NCBI RefSeq assembly: GCF_007860125.1
Contig: NZ_SJPW01000008.1
Coordinates: 96,460-160,459, forward strand
Source of the DNA: Rubripirellula tenax
GTDB taxonomy: Bacteria > Planctomycetota > Planctomycetia > Pirellulales > Pirellulaceae
Direction: 5' to 3'
DNA length: 64,000 nucleotides
In this document: one piece after another, positions 55,583 through 64,000 of the stretch
Layout: each line of letters starts with the position of its first letter
Numbering within the stretch: position 1 is the stretch's first letter
Translations under genes and position numbers: made by a program
Notes under the pieces: generated by a model
Database searches by the model: none
What the model saw: only the letters and a program-made list of their open reading frames with translations
Told to the model about the DNA's origin: nothing

Positions 55583-58500
55583 TCATTTTTCTTTATTCCA
55601 AGTACTTAGTGCTAAATCAAAGATGCTGTCTTGTTGCAATGTTCGATCGGAAACCCAATCCAATTCATCGTCGCGGTCCGATAGTGAGTCTTGCTGGTCA
55701 ATGGCGCTCATTTCAGCTTGCTGACTCGATGATCGTCCCAGCTTGTTGATGATCTGCAGACTGTCCAGGGCGGTCACCCGGCCATCACCGCTGACGTCAT
55801 AGAAGAACGCCGACGACTGGCGTTCTGAGAAACCCCACAGTTCGGACGACGCAGCGGTTTGTCCGAGGAAGTTGATTCCGATCAAGGCGTCCAACGCCGT
55901 GACCTGTCCATCACCGTTAACGTCCAACGCGTTGTTGGGATTCTGTACCGCAACGCTGCTGGCTGCCGGTGGTGCTGCTTCTGGTGCTGCCGCTGTTGCT
56001 TCTGGTGCCGCCGCTGGCGGCAGTGTGATCATCATCAGTCCACCCGAAGGCATCTGACTGAATCGTACGTCCAGGGTATCGAAAGCGTTGACCGATCCGT
56101 TGCGGTCGATGTCATAAATGTTGTCGATGCCAACGCTGTTGCTGCTGGGACTCTGGTGGAATCGTACATCCAGCGTGTCAAACGCGTTAACGGTCACATG
56201 CTTCGATGGCGAAGTGGATCCGTCGACGTCACCGACTTGATTGCCAAAGTAGAACACATCGTCTTGGGTAAGCCCGGTGTTGGCGTTTGCCTTGACGGTG
56301 ACTTCCAACCATTGGTTCATGATGGTTTGGTGAGGCCAGTCGATGGTGACACGCTTGGTCGTCCCGGCTAGCGCCGCGACGTTGATCGCCGACGGCGATG
56401 TGGACGTCCAGGCCAGGCTGTTGCCAAAGTCTTCTGTGTTGCCGACACGAAACTGGAAATCGGATTCCGTCAGCGTCGACGCCGGCAGATTGTCGATGTC
56501 AACGACGACTCGGTTGATGCCTTGCGAGTAGTTGGTGTAGTTGGCCATCGATGCCGCGGCACCGGGCCCGTGCAGCGCCGACTTGTTCGGGTCGACCATG
56601 CCTTCGCCATAAATCGCACTGGCGCCACGGTAGGCCACGCCGCGGTTAACGATGGTGGACGCAACTGACACCACGGCATAGTCCGACAGCACCACCGTAC
56701 TGCTAGACGCATCATACGTCACTAAGAAAGTGCCTTCACCGCCGACCGTTGTGATTCGTTGGCCGTTGGCGACGTTTTCAAAATCGCCTGACATGCTCGC
56801 GCTGGACACGGCAACGGTAAAGGTGTCCGCCGGGGAAGGTGCAAAGGTTGTCCCGCCCGACCCGATCAACGAGACGTTCAACGTTCCGCCCAGTGTCGCC
56901 GAACTGGTAAGCAATCGATCGTACCCAGACCCCGCCGTCGTGCCGCCGATCTCTATGTCAAAGAATGCACCGGAGGACAGCGTCACACTGTCTGCTGTTA
57001 GGATGCCGGCGCTTTCGCCCGGTGCAAGACGCCCGCCCGAGTTCACGATCACGGCCGAGCCGATCGATCCGATACCGCCGAGCGTTCCACCGCCGTTGAC
57101 GGTGTAGATGCCGCCGCCGGTATGGGGTCCGTTTACCAGCATCGTTCCCGCGCTGACCGTTGTGGTGCCCGTGTGGATCATCGTTCCGCCGAGCGATTGT
57201 GTCCCATTGCCTGATTTGACCAAGCTGACGTTGCCATTGATCGATCCCGAGAAATCGCCGGAACCAGAGTCTCCGGTGATCGTCAGTGTTCCGCCGGAAC
57301 CGGCAAACGAGTTACTTGAGGTGATCTGGCCAAAACCATTGAGTCGACCAATCTTTCCAGTGATGTTGTTGTCATCGGCACGTCGGTTCATATCCAGTGT
57401 GCCATCAAGCTGGACCACGCCATCGGGTGTATTGAGCATGTCGTTCCCGATTGCGCCGATCCAAGCCCCGCTAGCGACCGTCAGGTTATTACGAACGACG
57501 CTCGGCCTTCCGATCACTCCGCCCTCGTCGACAATCAAGTTTCCGGCAAACGTGCTGGATCTCTCCATGGACAAGTTCCCGGCGCCTAACTTGGTTAGGT
57601 TTCCGGTCCCGCTAACCCGGCCGACCAACAATTGATTGCCGGCGATCCCCACACCGATCGATGCGTCGCCGTCAAGCACGATAATGTCGTTATTGCCCGC
57701 GCCTACCAATCGCGTGTTGTTGTCGACCGAACCGTCGGAGTAGACGGCCCCTTTCCCATTGACTCCGTCACCGGTGATCGTGACACGTTCGTCGGTGATG
57801 CGAAGGCTCGGGTTAACTTCCAACGTCGCACCGTCGAATACGATCGTCCCATTGGAATCGTACGTGCCTGCGGTCGCATCGCCGACATTGCCCATGCCGT
57901 TGAGGTGCTCGACGGTAAGACGATCGCCGCTATAGACCAACGTCACCCCGTCGTATTGATTGTCTTTCCCGTTGCTGATCACGCCGCCTTGGGAACTTCC
58001 TGTGTTGCCCGTGACGCTGATCCCTAGCACGGTGACTTGGTTCGTGTTGTTGATGAATGTCGAGTTGATGTAGTCGTAGTTGTTATCACCGTGATCGTCC
58101 GGGCCGGTGGGATGTTTGGAGTCGCGCCAGTTATCGAAGAACACCTGGCCCAATCGGACCAGTGAATCCTCGGGCAGATCGCCGAGCGGCACAGAGCTGT
58201 TGATCGTGATGTCTAGGTTGTTGCCAGCGACATAGGCGACCGACCAGTCGACTCCCTCGGGAATACCGCCAACCAGTTCCACCTCGACCGACGTGTTGCT
58301 CGCGCTGTCGTAGGGGGTGTGCAGCAGCGGGCCGTGGGTAATATCACCCTTGGCGTTCGTGATCGTGGTGTTCGACTTGAAATTGAACCCGTTTTCCGTG
58401 CCGTACGCTTCGACGTTGTTCAGATTCATCGTGCCCCTGCCCAGTGCCACTGAGAATCCGGTGCGCATATTGGTCACGACGACGTTGTCGACCGTCAACC

Positions 58501-60478
58501 CAGATGGGCCTGTGTACATTCGCACGCCGTCTTCATTGCCCGAAATCATCATGTCGGGAGGAAGCACGTTGCCGTGCGATGTGAAACCATAAGCCTGGTA
58601 CAGTTCGGTGGCGATCACGTTGTTGCTGGAAAACAGTTCGCCGGTAACGGTGCTGTTGGTCAGCGTGGTGTTTTGCGCCGTGCCCTGGACAAAGAATCCG
58701 TGCCCGTACGTTTTAACTTCCAAATGCATGTCATTGATCACCGCATCGACGGTATCGATGACCTGGAAGGCAGACGTCTTGTTGTGGGCATGCCAGGGCA
58801 GTCCCACCCCATCGCCAACCGGGTCACCATTCTCGTCAAGTGCTGGCCCCGGATCCCATCCCTGTGGATTGACCCGAGCTCCTTTGCCGAACACGTCTCC
58901 GTAACCATAAGGCGACGAACCTCGGGTCAGGACGTGGGCACCGTCCACCGTGTTGTCGGTGCCAGTCATTTGGACATAGACCGCGGCCCAGTCAGCGTGC
59001 CGCTGCGCTCCCGGGTCGGTGTCCATGGCCAGGTCATGCCCCATCAGATTCAGATCATTGATGGTGTTGCCGGTGCCGCTGATCTTGACCACTTCGATAC
59101 CGCTGTCATGGGCGAGCGCTCGCCCGAATCCATCCAGCTTGCGAGTGTCTAGGTTGATGGTGGTGCCAGTAAAGATGTACGTGTTGTTCGTACCGCCCAA
59201 TTCTAGAAACGTCGGTTCGGAACTGGTGGGGTTAGCAATGTGATCCCCATTGATCCAATAGTGGCCGGGTGTCACAACGCCGGTCACCGGGTGTGGATCG
59301 CCACCGGTCGTGCTGAGGGTAACGGTGGTGTTGTCGACCGTCGTGCCCAACGCTCGCAGATCGGCCAGGCTGCTTACCGTGCCGTTGTTGGCGACAAGGA
59401 CGTTGAACGTACCTGTGGTGGCACTGCCCAAACCATCGTTTACAGCAAACGTAAAGCTGTCCGCGATGGATCCGCCGGCATGATCGTAGACCACAAGACT
59501 GTTATCAATGTCGGCCTGGGTGAAGGTGCCGTACTGAGCCAGCACCGTACCATCGTGAACAATCGTCCCATTCACGGGAAGGCTCGTCATCGTGTAGGTC
59601 AGTTCCGACGCAGATTGCTCGGCATCGGTCGCTTGCAGGTTTGCCGAAGTGATGACAGTCGTGGCGTCGGCATTCGCAGCAAGCGTGCTATTGGTTGCCA
59701 ACACTTCTTCCGTGTTCGGAGCCGTGGTGGTCGTGTACAGTGCCAGGACTTCGGCGGCCGTCAATGCGTTGTCAAAAATACGCACATCGTCCAGTCGGCC
59801 GTCATATCCTTCACTGCCATTGGTGTTCGAGCCGAGCGTAAAGGACGTGACGCCGGCCATGGACTTGGTATTGCCGGTACCGGACGCCCACAACTGACCA
59901 TCTAGGTAGATAGCCATCGTGCCCGAAGTCGCATTCTTGGTGAACGCCCAATGATGCCATGAGTCTTTGTGAATCAGCGGATCCGTGACCGCCCTATTAA
60001 TTCGATCGTACCCAGAGTCGTTCCCGGCGTCCCAATAGACCCTGCCGTTACTAAACGACAGGTGGACATTCAAGACTCGACTTCCGCTTGAATTGACCCC
60101 GTAAAGAATGCTGTCGTTGGTCGGTTGCGTGTCACCGCCGTACGCCCAAAACGAAAACGTTACTTGTTGATCAACCGTAGCAAACGTCGACGCAGGAACC
60201 GAGATGTTGCCATTTGCATTGAAATCGATCGATCCGCCAAGCTGACCGTCTGCCCACGCACCGCCGGTGACGGTGCCATGGTTGCTGTTTCCTGAGACAT
60301 CAGTCGCCACCGCGCCAGAGACTTCATCAAGTGGGTACCAAGCCAGAGTCGCGAAGACGATGCGCTGTTCCAGCGACTCGAACAACCGCAACCGGCGTTG
60401 CTGTGATGTGGTTCGACGCCGTTGCGACTTTGCTTGACGTGACCACCGATCTGATGCCCAGAAACCAGGTTTAGACAT
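55583..60478 (-). CDS. Giant LamG/beta-helix/dockerin surface protein
   Basis: The ATG at 60478 (another at 60484) gives 1631 aa; the open frame beyond it to 60862 has no export or family features. The basic N-terminus has the planctomycete motif SLEQRIVF. A LamG domain follows (ATLAWYPLDEVSGAVATDVS to LDDVRIFDNALTAAEVLALY), then a cadherin-like segment (SFTFAVNDG) and a long right-handed beta-helix (NTYIFTGTTINLDTRKLDGF). Autotransporter-type strands come next (LVKSGNGTQSLGGTMIHTG, then RLAPGESAGI). Two sets of calcium loops close the protein: VNAFDTLDVRF twice, and dockerin-type GQVTALDALIGINFLG and GRVTALDSLQIINKLG. An alanine-proline linker joins them. It may bind or process algal glycans at the surface. 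Confidence 0.9.
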   Translation of the reverse strand: MSKPGFWASDRWSRQAKSQRRRTTSQQRRLRLFESLEQRIVFATLAWYPLDEVSGAVATDVSGNSNHGTVTGGAWADGQLGGSIDFNANGNISVPASTFATVDQQVTFSFWAYGGDTQPTNDSILYGVNSSGSRVLNVHLSFSNGRVYWDAGNDSGYDRINRAVTDPLIHKDSWHHWAFTKNATSGTMAIYLDGQLWASGTGNTKSMAGVTSFTLGSNTNGSEGYDGRLDDVRIFDNALTAAEVLALYTTTTAPNTEEVLATNSTLAANADATTVITSANLQATDAEQSASELTYTMTSLPVNGTIVHDGTVLAQYGTFTQADIDNSLVVYDHAGGSIADSFTFAVNDGLGSATTGTFNVLVANNGTVSSLADLRALGTTVDNTTVTLSTTGGDPHPVTGVVTPGHYWINGDHIANPTSSEPTFLELGGTNNTYIFTGTTINLDTRKLDGFGRALAHDSGIEVVKISGTGNTINDLNLMGHDLAMDTDPGAQRHADWAAVYVQMTGTDNTVDGAHVLTRGSSPYGYGDVFGKGARVNPQGWDPGPALDENGDPVGDGVGLPWHAHNKTSAFQVIDTVDAVINDMHLEVKTYGHGFFVQGTAQNTTLTNSTVTGELFSSNNVIATELYQAYGFTSHGNVLPPDMMISGNEDGVRMYTGPSGLTVDNVVVTNMRTGFSVALGRGTMNLNNVEAYGTENGFNFKSNTTITNAKGDITHGPLLHTPYDSASNTSVEVELVGGIPEGVDWSVAYVAGNNLDITINSSVPLGDLPEDSLVRLGQVFFDNWRDSKHPTGPDDHGDNNYDYINSTFINNTNQVTVLGISVTGNTGSSQGGVISNGKDNQYDGVTLVYSGDRLTVEHLNGMGNVGDATAGTYDSNGTIVFDGATLEVNPSLRITDERVTITGDGVNGKGAVYSDGSVDNNTRLVGAGNNDIIVLDGDASIGVGIAGNQLLVGRVSGTGNLTKLGAGNLSMERSSTFAGNLIVDEGGVIGRPSVVRNNLTVASGAWIGAIGNDMLNTPDGVVQLDGTLDMNRRADDNNITGKIGRLNGFGQITSSNSFAGSGGTLTITGDSGSGDFSGSINGNVSLVKSGNGTQSLGGTMIHTGTTTVSAGTMLVNGPHTGGGIYTVNGGGTLGGIGSIGSAVIVNSGGRLAPGESAGILTADSVTLSSGAFFDIEIGGTTAGSGYDRLLTSSATLGGTLNVSLIGSGGTTFAPSPADTFTVAVSSASMSGDFENVANGQRITTVGGEGTFLVTYDASSSTVVLSDYAVVSVASTIVNRGVAYRGASAIYGEGMVDPNKSALHGPGAAASMANYTNYSQGINRVVVDIDNLPASTLTESDFQFRVGNTEDFGNSLAWTSTSPSAINVAALAGTTKRVTIDWPHQTIMNQWLEVTVKANANTGLTQDDVFYFGNQVGDVDGSTSPSKHVTVNAFDTLDVRFHQSPSSNSVGIDNIYDIDRNGSVNAFDTLDVRFSQMPSGGLMMITLPPAAAPEATAAAPEAAPPAASSVAVQNPNNALDVNGDGQVTALDALIGINFLGQTAASSELWGFSERQSSAFFYDVSGDGRVTALDSLQIINKLGRSSSQQAEMSAIDQQDSLSDRDDELDWVSDRTLQQDSIFDLALSTWNKEK
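55861..56161. repeat. Long near-identical repeat, copy A (copy B at 63700-64000)
   Basis: These 301 bp match 63700-64000 in the same orientation with only two differences that I could find. They encode the alanine-proline linker, part of the dockerin and the AFDTLDVRF loops. Copy B reaches the window end, so the true repeat may be longer. Confidence 0.9.
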
Positions 60479-60484
60479 TTGCAT

Positions 60485-60986
60485 TCCGAACGGTGCTGAG
60501 AAGAGACTGAGTTGATAAGCAAGGGATGATGATGGGGCGAAGACATTGACGCCTTGGACCGGTGAATCAATCCGCCCAATTGGAACAAGATAGAGAAGGG
60601 TTTCCAATCCGTTCTTCAATCCAATCGGGCGGTGCAAGTGTACACGTGCGTGGAAAATTTCGACCCTGAAATATCGGGTTTTCGCGCGATGAAGCAAATA
60701 GAAAGCGGCAGGGAAAACGATTTGCGACATGCCGGCGGTGAATGGAATGATTTGCGACATGTCATCGGTGTGCCAATGCCCACGGCGGCGAATCGTCTCG
60801 GTGGCCCCCGTGGCTTGGTGGTCCCCCCGGAGCCTCGCAGTGGTCCCCGCCCAGCAACACACAGGAAGCTGCTGTGCTACTCTCTTGCCTTGTTCTTAGG
60901 AAAGCGGCGGACCTAGCCGCACGAAGCCTCACCTACCATTGAACGGTGCGCCGGTCATTTCGCAAAACATCGCGTCGAATTTCACC
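60485..60986. other. Divergent intergenic region before the fucosidase gene
   Basis: This 500-bp region lies between the giant dockerin gene and GH95. It probably holds promoters for both, but none could be assigned. No supported gene is present. Confidence 0.5.
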
Positions 60987-63389
60987 ATGAAAATCAATAA
61001 GAAGGATGGCAGTATGCTTCGAGCATTTTTGGCACTCGTGATCGTTAGCTGGATCGCTGCGGAACCATCATGGGCAGGGCGTCACGACGTTGACGAAAGC
61101 AGCAACCCGAAAGCAAACCAAACGTTTGCCGACGAGGCCGCTGCTCCCGAAGAGCCGTTGACACTCTGGTACCGCAAGCCGGCGACCAGATGGGAGACCG
61201 AAGCGTTGCCGGTTGGAAACGGTCGCATGGCCGCGATGGTTTTCGGCGGGGTCAACAACGAACGGATCCAGTTCAACGAAGAAACCGTTTGGGATGGCGT
61301 GCCCACGGATTACAACAATCCCGAAGCGCTGAAGGCCCTGCCGGAAGTCCGCCGTCTTCTGTTCGAGGGTAAGAACGACGAAGCGACTCGGTTGGCCGGT
61401 CGAACGATGATGGGACGACCAATGAAGGTCAAATCCTATCAGACGCTCGGTGACGTCCACCTGGACTTTCCGAACACGGACAAGGTCTCCGGTTACCGAC
61501 GCGACTTGGATCTTACGACGGCGATCAATCGGACTCACTACACCGTTGATGGAATCGAGTACACGCGAGAAGTTTTCGTAAGCGCGCCGGACCAAGCGAT
61601 CGTGATTCATCTTGCGGCGAACCAACCGGGAAAGATCAACTTCACAGCCCGATTCGCTCGTGAAAACGCATCGACGAAATCAGCTCCCGAAAACAAACTT
61701 GTTCTGCAAGGCAAGCTTGGCGTTGACTACGAAGCGCAGCTTCGGCCCGTCGTCAATGGCGGCAGTGTTACGTCCGCAGATGGAACGCTGAAAGTATCAG
61801 ATGCCGATGATGTGACGCTGATCGTGGTTGCCGCGACAAGCTACAACAACGCAACCGATATTTCGGGTGATGCGACCGCGCGATGTGACAAGTATTTGCA
61901 ATCGATCGGCAACAAGTCGTACGAAGACCTGCGTGCAGCGCATGTCGCCGACTACCAGAAGTTGTTCAATCGAGTGCAGTTGGACTTGGGGTCAACCGGG
62001 GCCGTCAACAAGCCGACCGACCAACGACTGCGAGATATCAAAAAGGGAAAGCATGATCCGCAGTTCGAAGCTCTGTACTTTCAATTTGGGCGGTACCTGT
62101 TGATCAGCAGTTCGCGTCCTGGGTATCTGCCCGCCAACCTGCAAGGCAAGTGGGCACAGCAATACAACGCGGCGTGGAACAGCGACTACCACTTCAACAT
62201 TAACTTCCAGATGAATTATTGGCCGGCCCAGACCACGAATCTGTCGGAGTGCCACCAGCCTTTCTTCGACTACGTGGAAAGCCTCGTTCCTTTTGGCGAG
62301 AAGACGGCCAAGGTTCACTATGGCGCTAGCGGTTGGACGCTGCACCACCTCTCTGACATCTTCGGCATGACGGCTCCGGCCGACGGCGTACACGGCATTT
62401 GGCCGATGGGCGCAGCCTGGGCAAGTCGCGACCTGATGGAGCATTACCGATTTGGCGGCGACAAGGAATTCTTGAGCCAGCGAGCCTATCCGATGATGAA
62501 GGGGGCGGCGGAGTTTCTGTTGGACTATTTGGTCGAAGCACCCGAAGGAACACCGGCGGCCGGTCGATTGGTCACCAGTCCGTCTCACTCACCAGAGAAC
62601 GCATTTATCAAAGCCGACGGAACCGAATCGGTGTTTACTTACGCGTCGACGATGGACCTGCAGATCGTTCACGATCTTTTCACCAGTTTGCTAGAAGCGA
62701 ACCGGGCGATCGATCCGTCGGGCAACTTCGACAAAGAATTCCGCAGCGAACTTGAAACCGCATTGGCCAAGCTGCAGCCACTGCAGATTAGCGCCAAGAC
62801 CGGGCGGTTGCAGGAGTGGATTGAGGACTACGAAGAGAAAGACGTGAATCATCGCCACACCTCGCATCTGTACGGTTTCCATCCGGGCAATCAAATCACC
62901 AAGAACGCGACACCGGATCTCTACGAAGCGGCCAAAAAATCATTGGAAGCTCGCGGGGACTTCGGCAAGGGTTGGAGTATGGCGTGGAAGGTGAACTTCT
63001 GGGCCCGTTTCCACGATGGCGACCGTGCCCACGTGCTGCTGGGCAACCTTCATAAGAAGATGACCCTAACCAATCTCTTCGACACGCATCCGCCGTTCCA
63101 GATTGACGGCAATTTCGGAGGAACCGCAGCGATCGCAGAAATGCTTTTGCAAAGCCATGACGGCGAAGTGCATCTGTTGCCCGCGTTGCCGGCGGTCTGG
63201 AAAAGCGGATCCGTCAAAGGGTTGCGCGCTCGCGGTGGTTTTGAAGTCGACATTGCATGGAAAGACGGCCAACTGACCGAAGCAACGATTCGTTCGCTCA
63301 GCGGAATTCCATTGCAGGTGCGCTACGGCAATGAAGTGCGTAAGCAAGATCTCGCCGAAGGCGATCGCTTCACGTGGAATGGATCCTAA
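60987..63389 (+). CDS. GH95 family alpha-L-fucosidase
   Basis: From ATG 60987 the protein has 800 aa with a signal peptide ([16 protein letters not shown] then EPSWAG). The GH95 N-terminal beta domain starts [20 protein letters not shown] and has [11 protein letters not shown] and [13 protein letters not shown]. The (alpha/alpha)6 barrel has [48 protein letters not shown] (general acid E at about 535), [13 protein letters not shown] and [19 protein letters not shown] (the catalytic D). These agree with the key residues known from Bifidobacterium AfcA. It releases alpha-1,2-linked fucose or galactose by inversion, outside the cytoplasm. Its ATG was preferred to a TTG at 60939. Confidence 0.95.
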   Translation: MKINKKDGSMLRAFLALVIVSWIAAEPSWAGRHDVDESSNPKANQTFADEAAAPEEPLTLWYRKPATRWETEALPVGNGRMAAMVFGGVNNERIQFNEETVWDGVPTDYNNPEALKALPEVRRLLFEGKNDEATRLAGRTMMGRPMKVKSYQTLGDVHLDFPNTDKVSGYRRDLDLTTAINRTHYTVDGIEYTREVFVSAPDQAIVIHLAANQPGKINFTARFARENASTKSAPENKLVLQGKLGVDYEAQLRPVVNGGSVTSADGTLKVSDADDVTLIVVAATSYNNATDISGDATARCDKYLQSIGNKSYEDLRAAHVADYQKLFNRVQLDLGSTGAVNKPTDQRLRDIKKGKHDPQFEALYFQFGRYLLISSSRPGYLPANLQGKWAQQYNAAWNSDYHFNINFQMNYWPAQTTNLSECHQPFFDYVESLVPFGEKTAKVHYGASGWTLHHLSDIFGMTAPADGVHGIWPMGAAWASRDLMEHYRFGGDKEFLSQRAYPMMKGAAEFLLDYLVEAPEGTPAAGRLVTSPSHSPENAFIKADGTESVFTYASTMDLQIVHDLFTSLLEANRAIDPSGNFDKEFRSELETALAKLQPLQISAKTGRLQEWIEDYEEKDVNHRHTSHLYGFHPGNQITKNATPDLYEAAKKSLEARGDFGKGWSMAWKVNFWARFHDGDRAHVLLGNLHKKMTLTNLFDTHPPFQIDGNFGGTAAIAEMLLQSHDGEVHLLPALPAVWKSGSVKGLRARGGFEVDIAWKDGQLTEATIRSLSGIPLQVRYGNEVRKQDLAEGDRFTWNGS

Positions 63390-63415
63390 GGCTCGTTGCT
63401 TCACGCAGATTTCGA

Positions 63416-64000
63416 CTACACTTTCGTCCACGTGCTGAGCGCTAAATCAACGAGGCGGTCTTGTTGCAGTGGACGATCGGAAACCCAATCCAATTCATCG
63501 TCGTGGTCCGATAGCGAGTCCTGTTGTGCAACGGCGATCACTTCAGCTTCTTGATTCGATGCACGGCCCAGCTTGTTGATGATTCGCAGGCTGTCCAGGG
63601 CCGTGACCTGGCCGTCACCGCTGACGTCATAGAAGAACGCCGACGAGGGGTGTTCAGAGAGACCCAGTTGTTCGGACGAAGCAGCGGTTTGCCCGAGTTG
63701 TCCGAGGAAGTTGATTCCGATCAAGGCGTCCAACGCCGTGACCTGTCCATCACCGTTAACGTCCAATGCGTTGTTGGGATTCTGTACCGCAACGCTGCTG
63801 GCTGCCGGTGGTGCTGCTTCTGGTGCTGCCGCTGTTGCTTCTGGTGCTGCCGCTGGCGGCAGTGTGATCATCATCAGTCCACCCGAAGGCATCTGACTGA
63901 ATCGTACGTCCAGGGTATCGAAAGCGTTGACCGATCCGTTGCGGTCGATGTCATAAATGTTGTCGATGCCAACGCTGTTGCTGCTGGGACTCTGGTGGAA
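63416..64000 (-). CDS. Second dockerin-type surface protein, C-terminal end (runs off window)
   Basis: Only the last 194 or so codons are visible, up to the window end. The frame continues past 63892 to 64000, since the same calcium-loop sequence as in the 55583 gene is read there. It has the alanine-proline linker, dockerin-type loops GQVTALDALIGINFLG and GQVTALDSLRIINKLG, and a C-terminus DELDWVSDRPLQQDRLVDLA almost like that of the first gene. It differs by a three-residue insert after NFLGQ. The rest of the protein is unknown. It flanks the fucosidase gene opposite its sister, which suggests a duplicated surface-anchoring partner. Confidence 0.85.
   Translation of the reverse strand, partial: FHQSPSSNSVGIDNIYDIDRNGSVNAFDTLDVRFSQMPSGGLMMITLPPAAAPEATAAAPEAAPPAASSVAVQNPNNALDVNGDGQVTALDALIGINFLGQLGQTAASSEQLGLSEHPSSAFFYDVSGDGQVTALDSLRIINKLGRASNQEAEVIAVAQQDSLSDHDDELDWVSDRPLQQDRLVDLALSTWTKV

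Overview
The window looks like a chromosomal segment of a marine planctomycete of the Pirellulaceae (Rhodopirellula-like). The evidence is three giant secreted proteins with the planctomycete N-terminal motif (PLEARRLL, RLEDRRLL and SLEQRIVF versions of LEPRxLL) and type I dockerin repeats, a PEP-CTERM protein, and a cluster of polysaccharide-active enzymes. Species is not claimed. No rRNA, tRNA or CRISPR array was seen.

Region 1 (1-28 kb) reads as one stress / low-oxygen or redox regulon. It holds three universal stress proteins, a MacB-like ABC exporter operon, a signalling operon (REC-PAS-kinase, a kinase whose PAS domain keeps the FixL haem-pocket residues, and a single-domain receiver), a flavodoxin and BON pair, another PAS kinase, and a sigma-54 activator followed by a K+ channel and an HhH protein. 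It also holds two TerB-like paralogues, two small cytochrome c'-like proteins, an APH/AAA kinase, a dihydroorotate dehydrogenase-like protein and a phosphoketolase. I can read nine sigma-54 (-24/-12) promoters in front of these genes, plus a weaker tenth. Five of these promoters have an exact GTGC-N6-GCAC palindrome 33-86 bp upstream, and several more have one-mismatch copies. This suggests the NtrC-type activator at 11.2 kb drives a scattered local regulon under gas-sensing kinases.

Region 2 (21.6-28 kb) also carries insertion-sequence damage: an ISAs1 remnant, and an IS4-type element with 46-bp inverted repeats that separates a stress-protein gene from an ICMT-like methyltransferase gene.

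Region 3 (29-38 kb) has an exported protein, an ECF sigma factor and its anti-sigma factor. They are followed by a 6-kb beta-helix/dockerin gene broken by one in-frame TAG, and then a PEP-CTERM protein. Region 4 (38-52 kb) has an FKBP isomerase, an esterase-gluconolactonase fusion, an ISKra4 fragment fused to a diguanylate cyclase fragment, a 1701-aa multidomain protein (HExxH, vWA, P-domain, dockerin), an RstAB-like two-component pair and a small helical exported protein. Region 5 (52-64 kb) is a polysaccharide-degradation locus: DUF6786-like, GH117/43-like, a LamG/beta-helix/dockerin protein, a GH95 fucosidase, and a second dockerin gene running off the window whose end is almost identical to the first.

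Two genes (flavodoxin and giant beta-helix) each carry a single in-frame stop, which deserves checking against raw reads.
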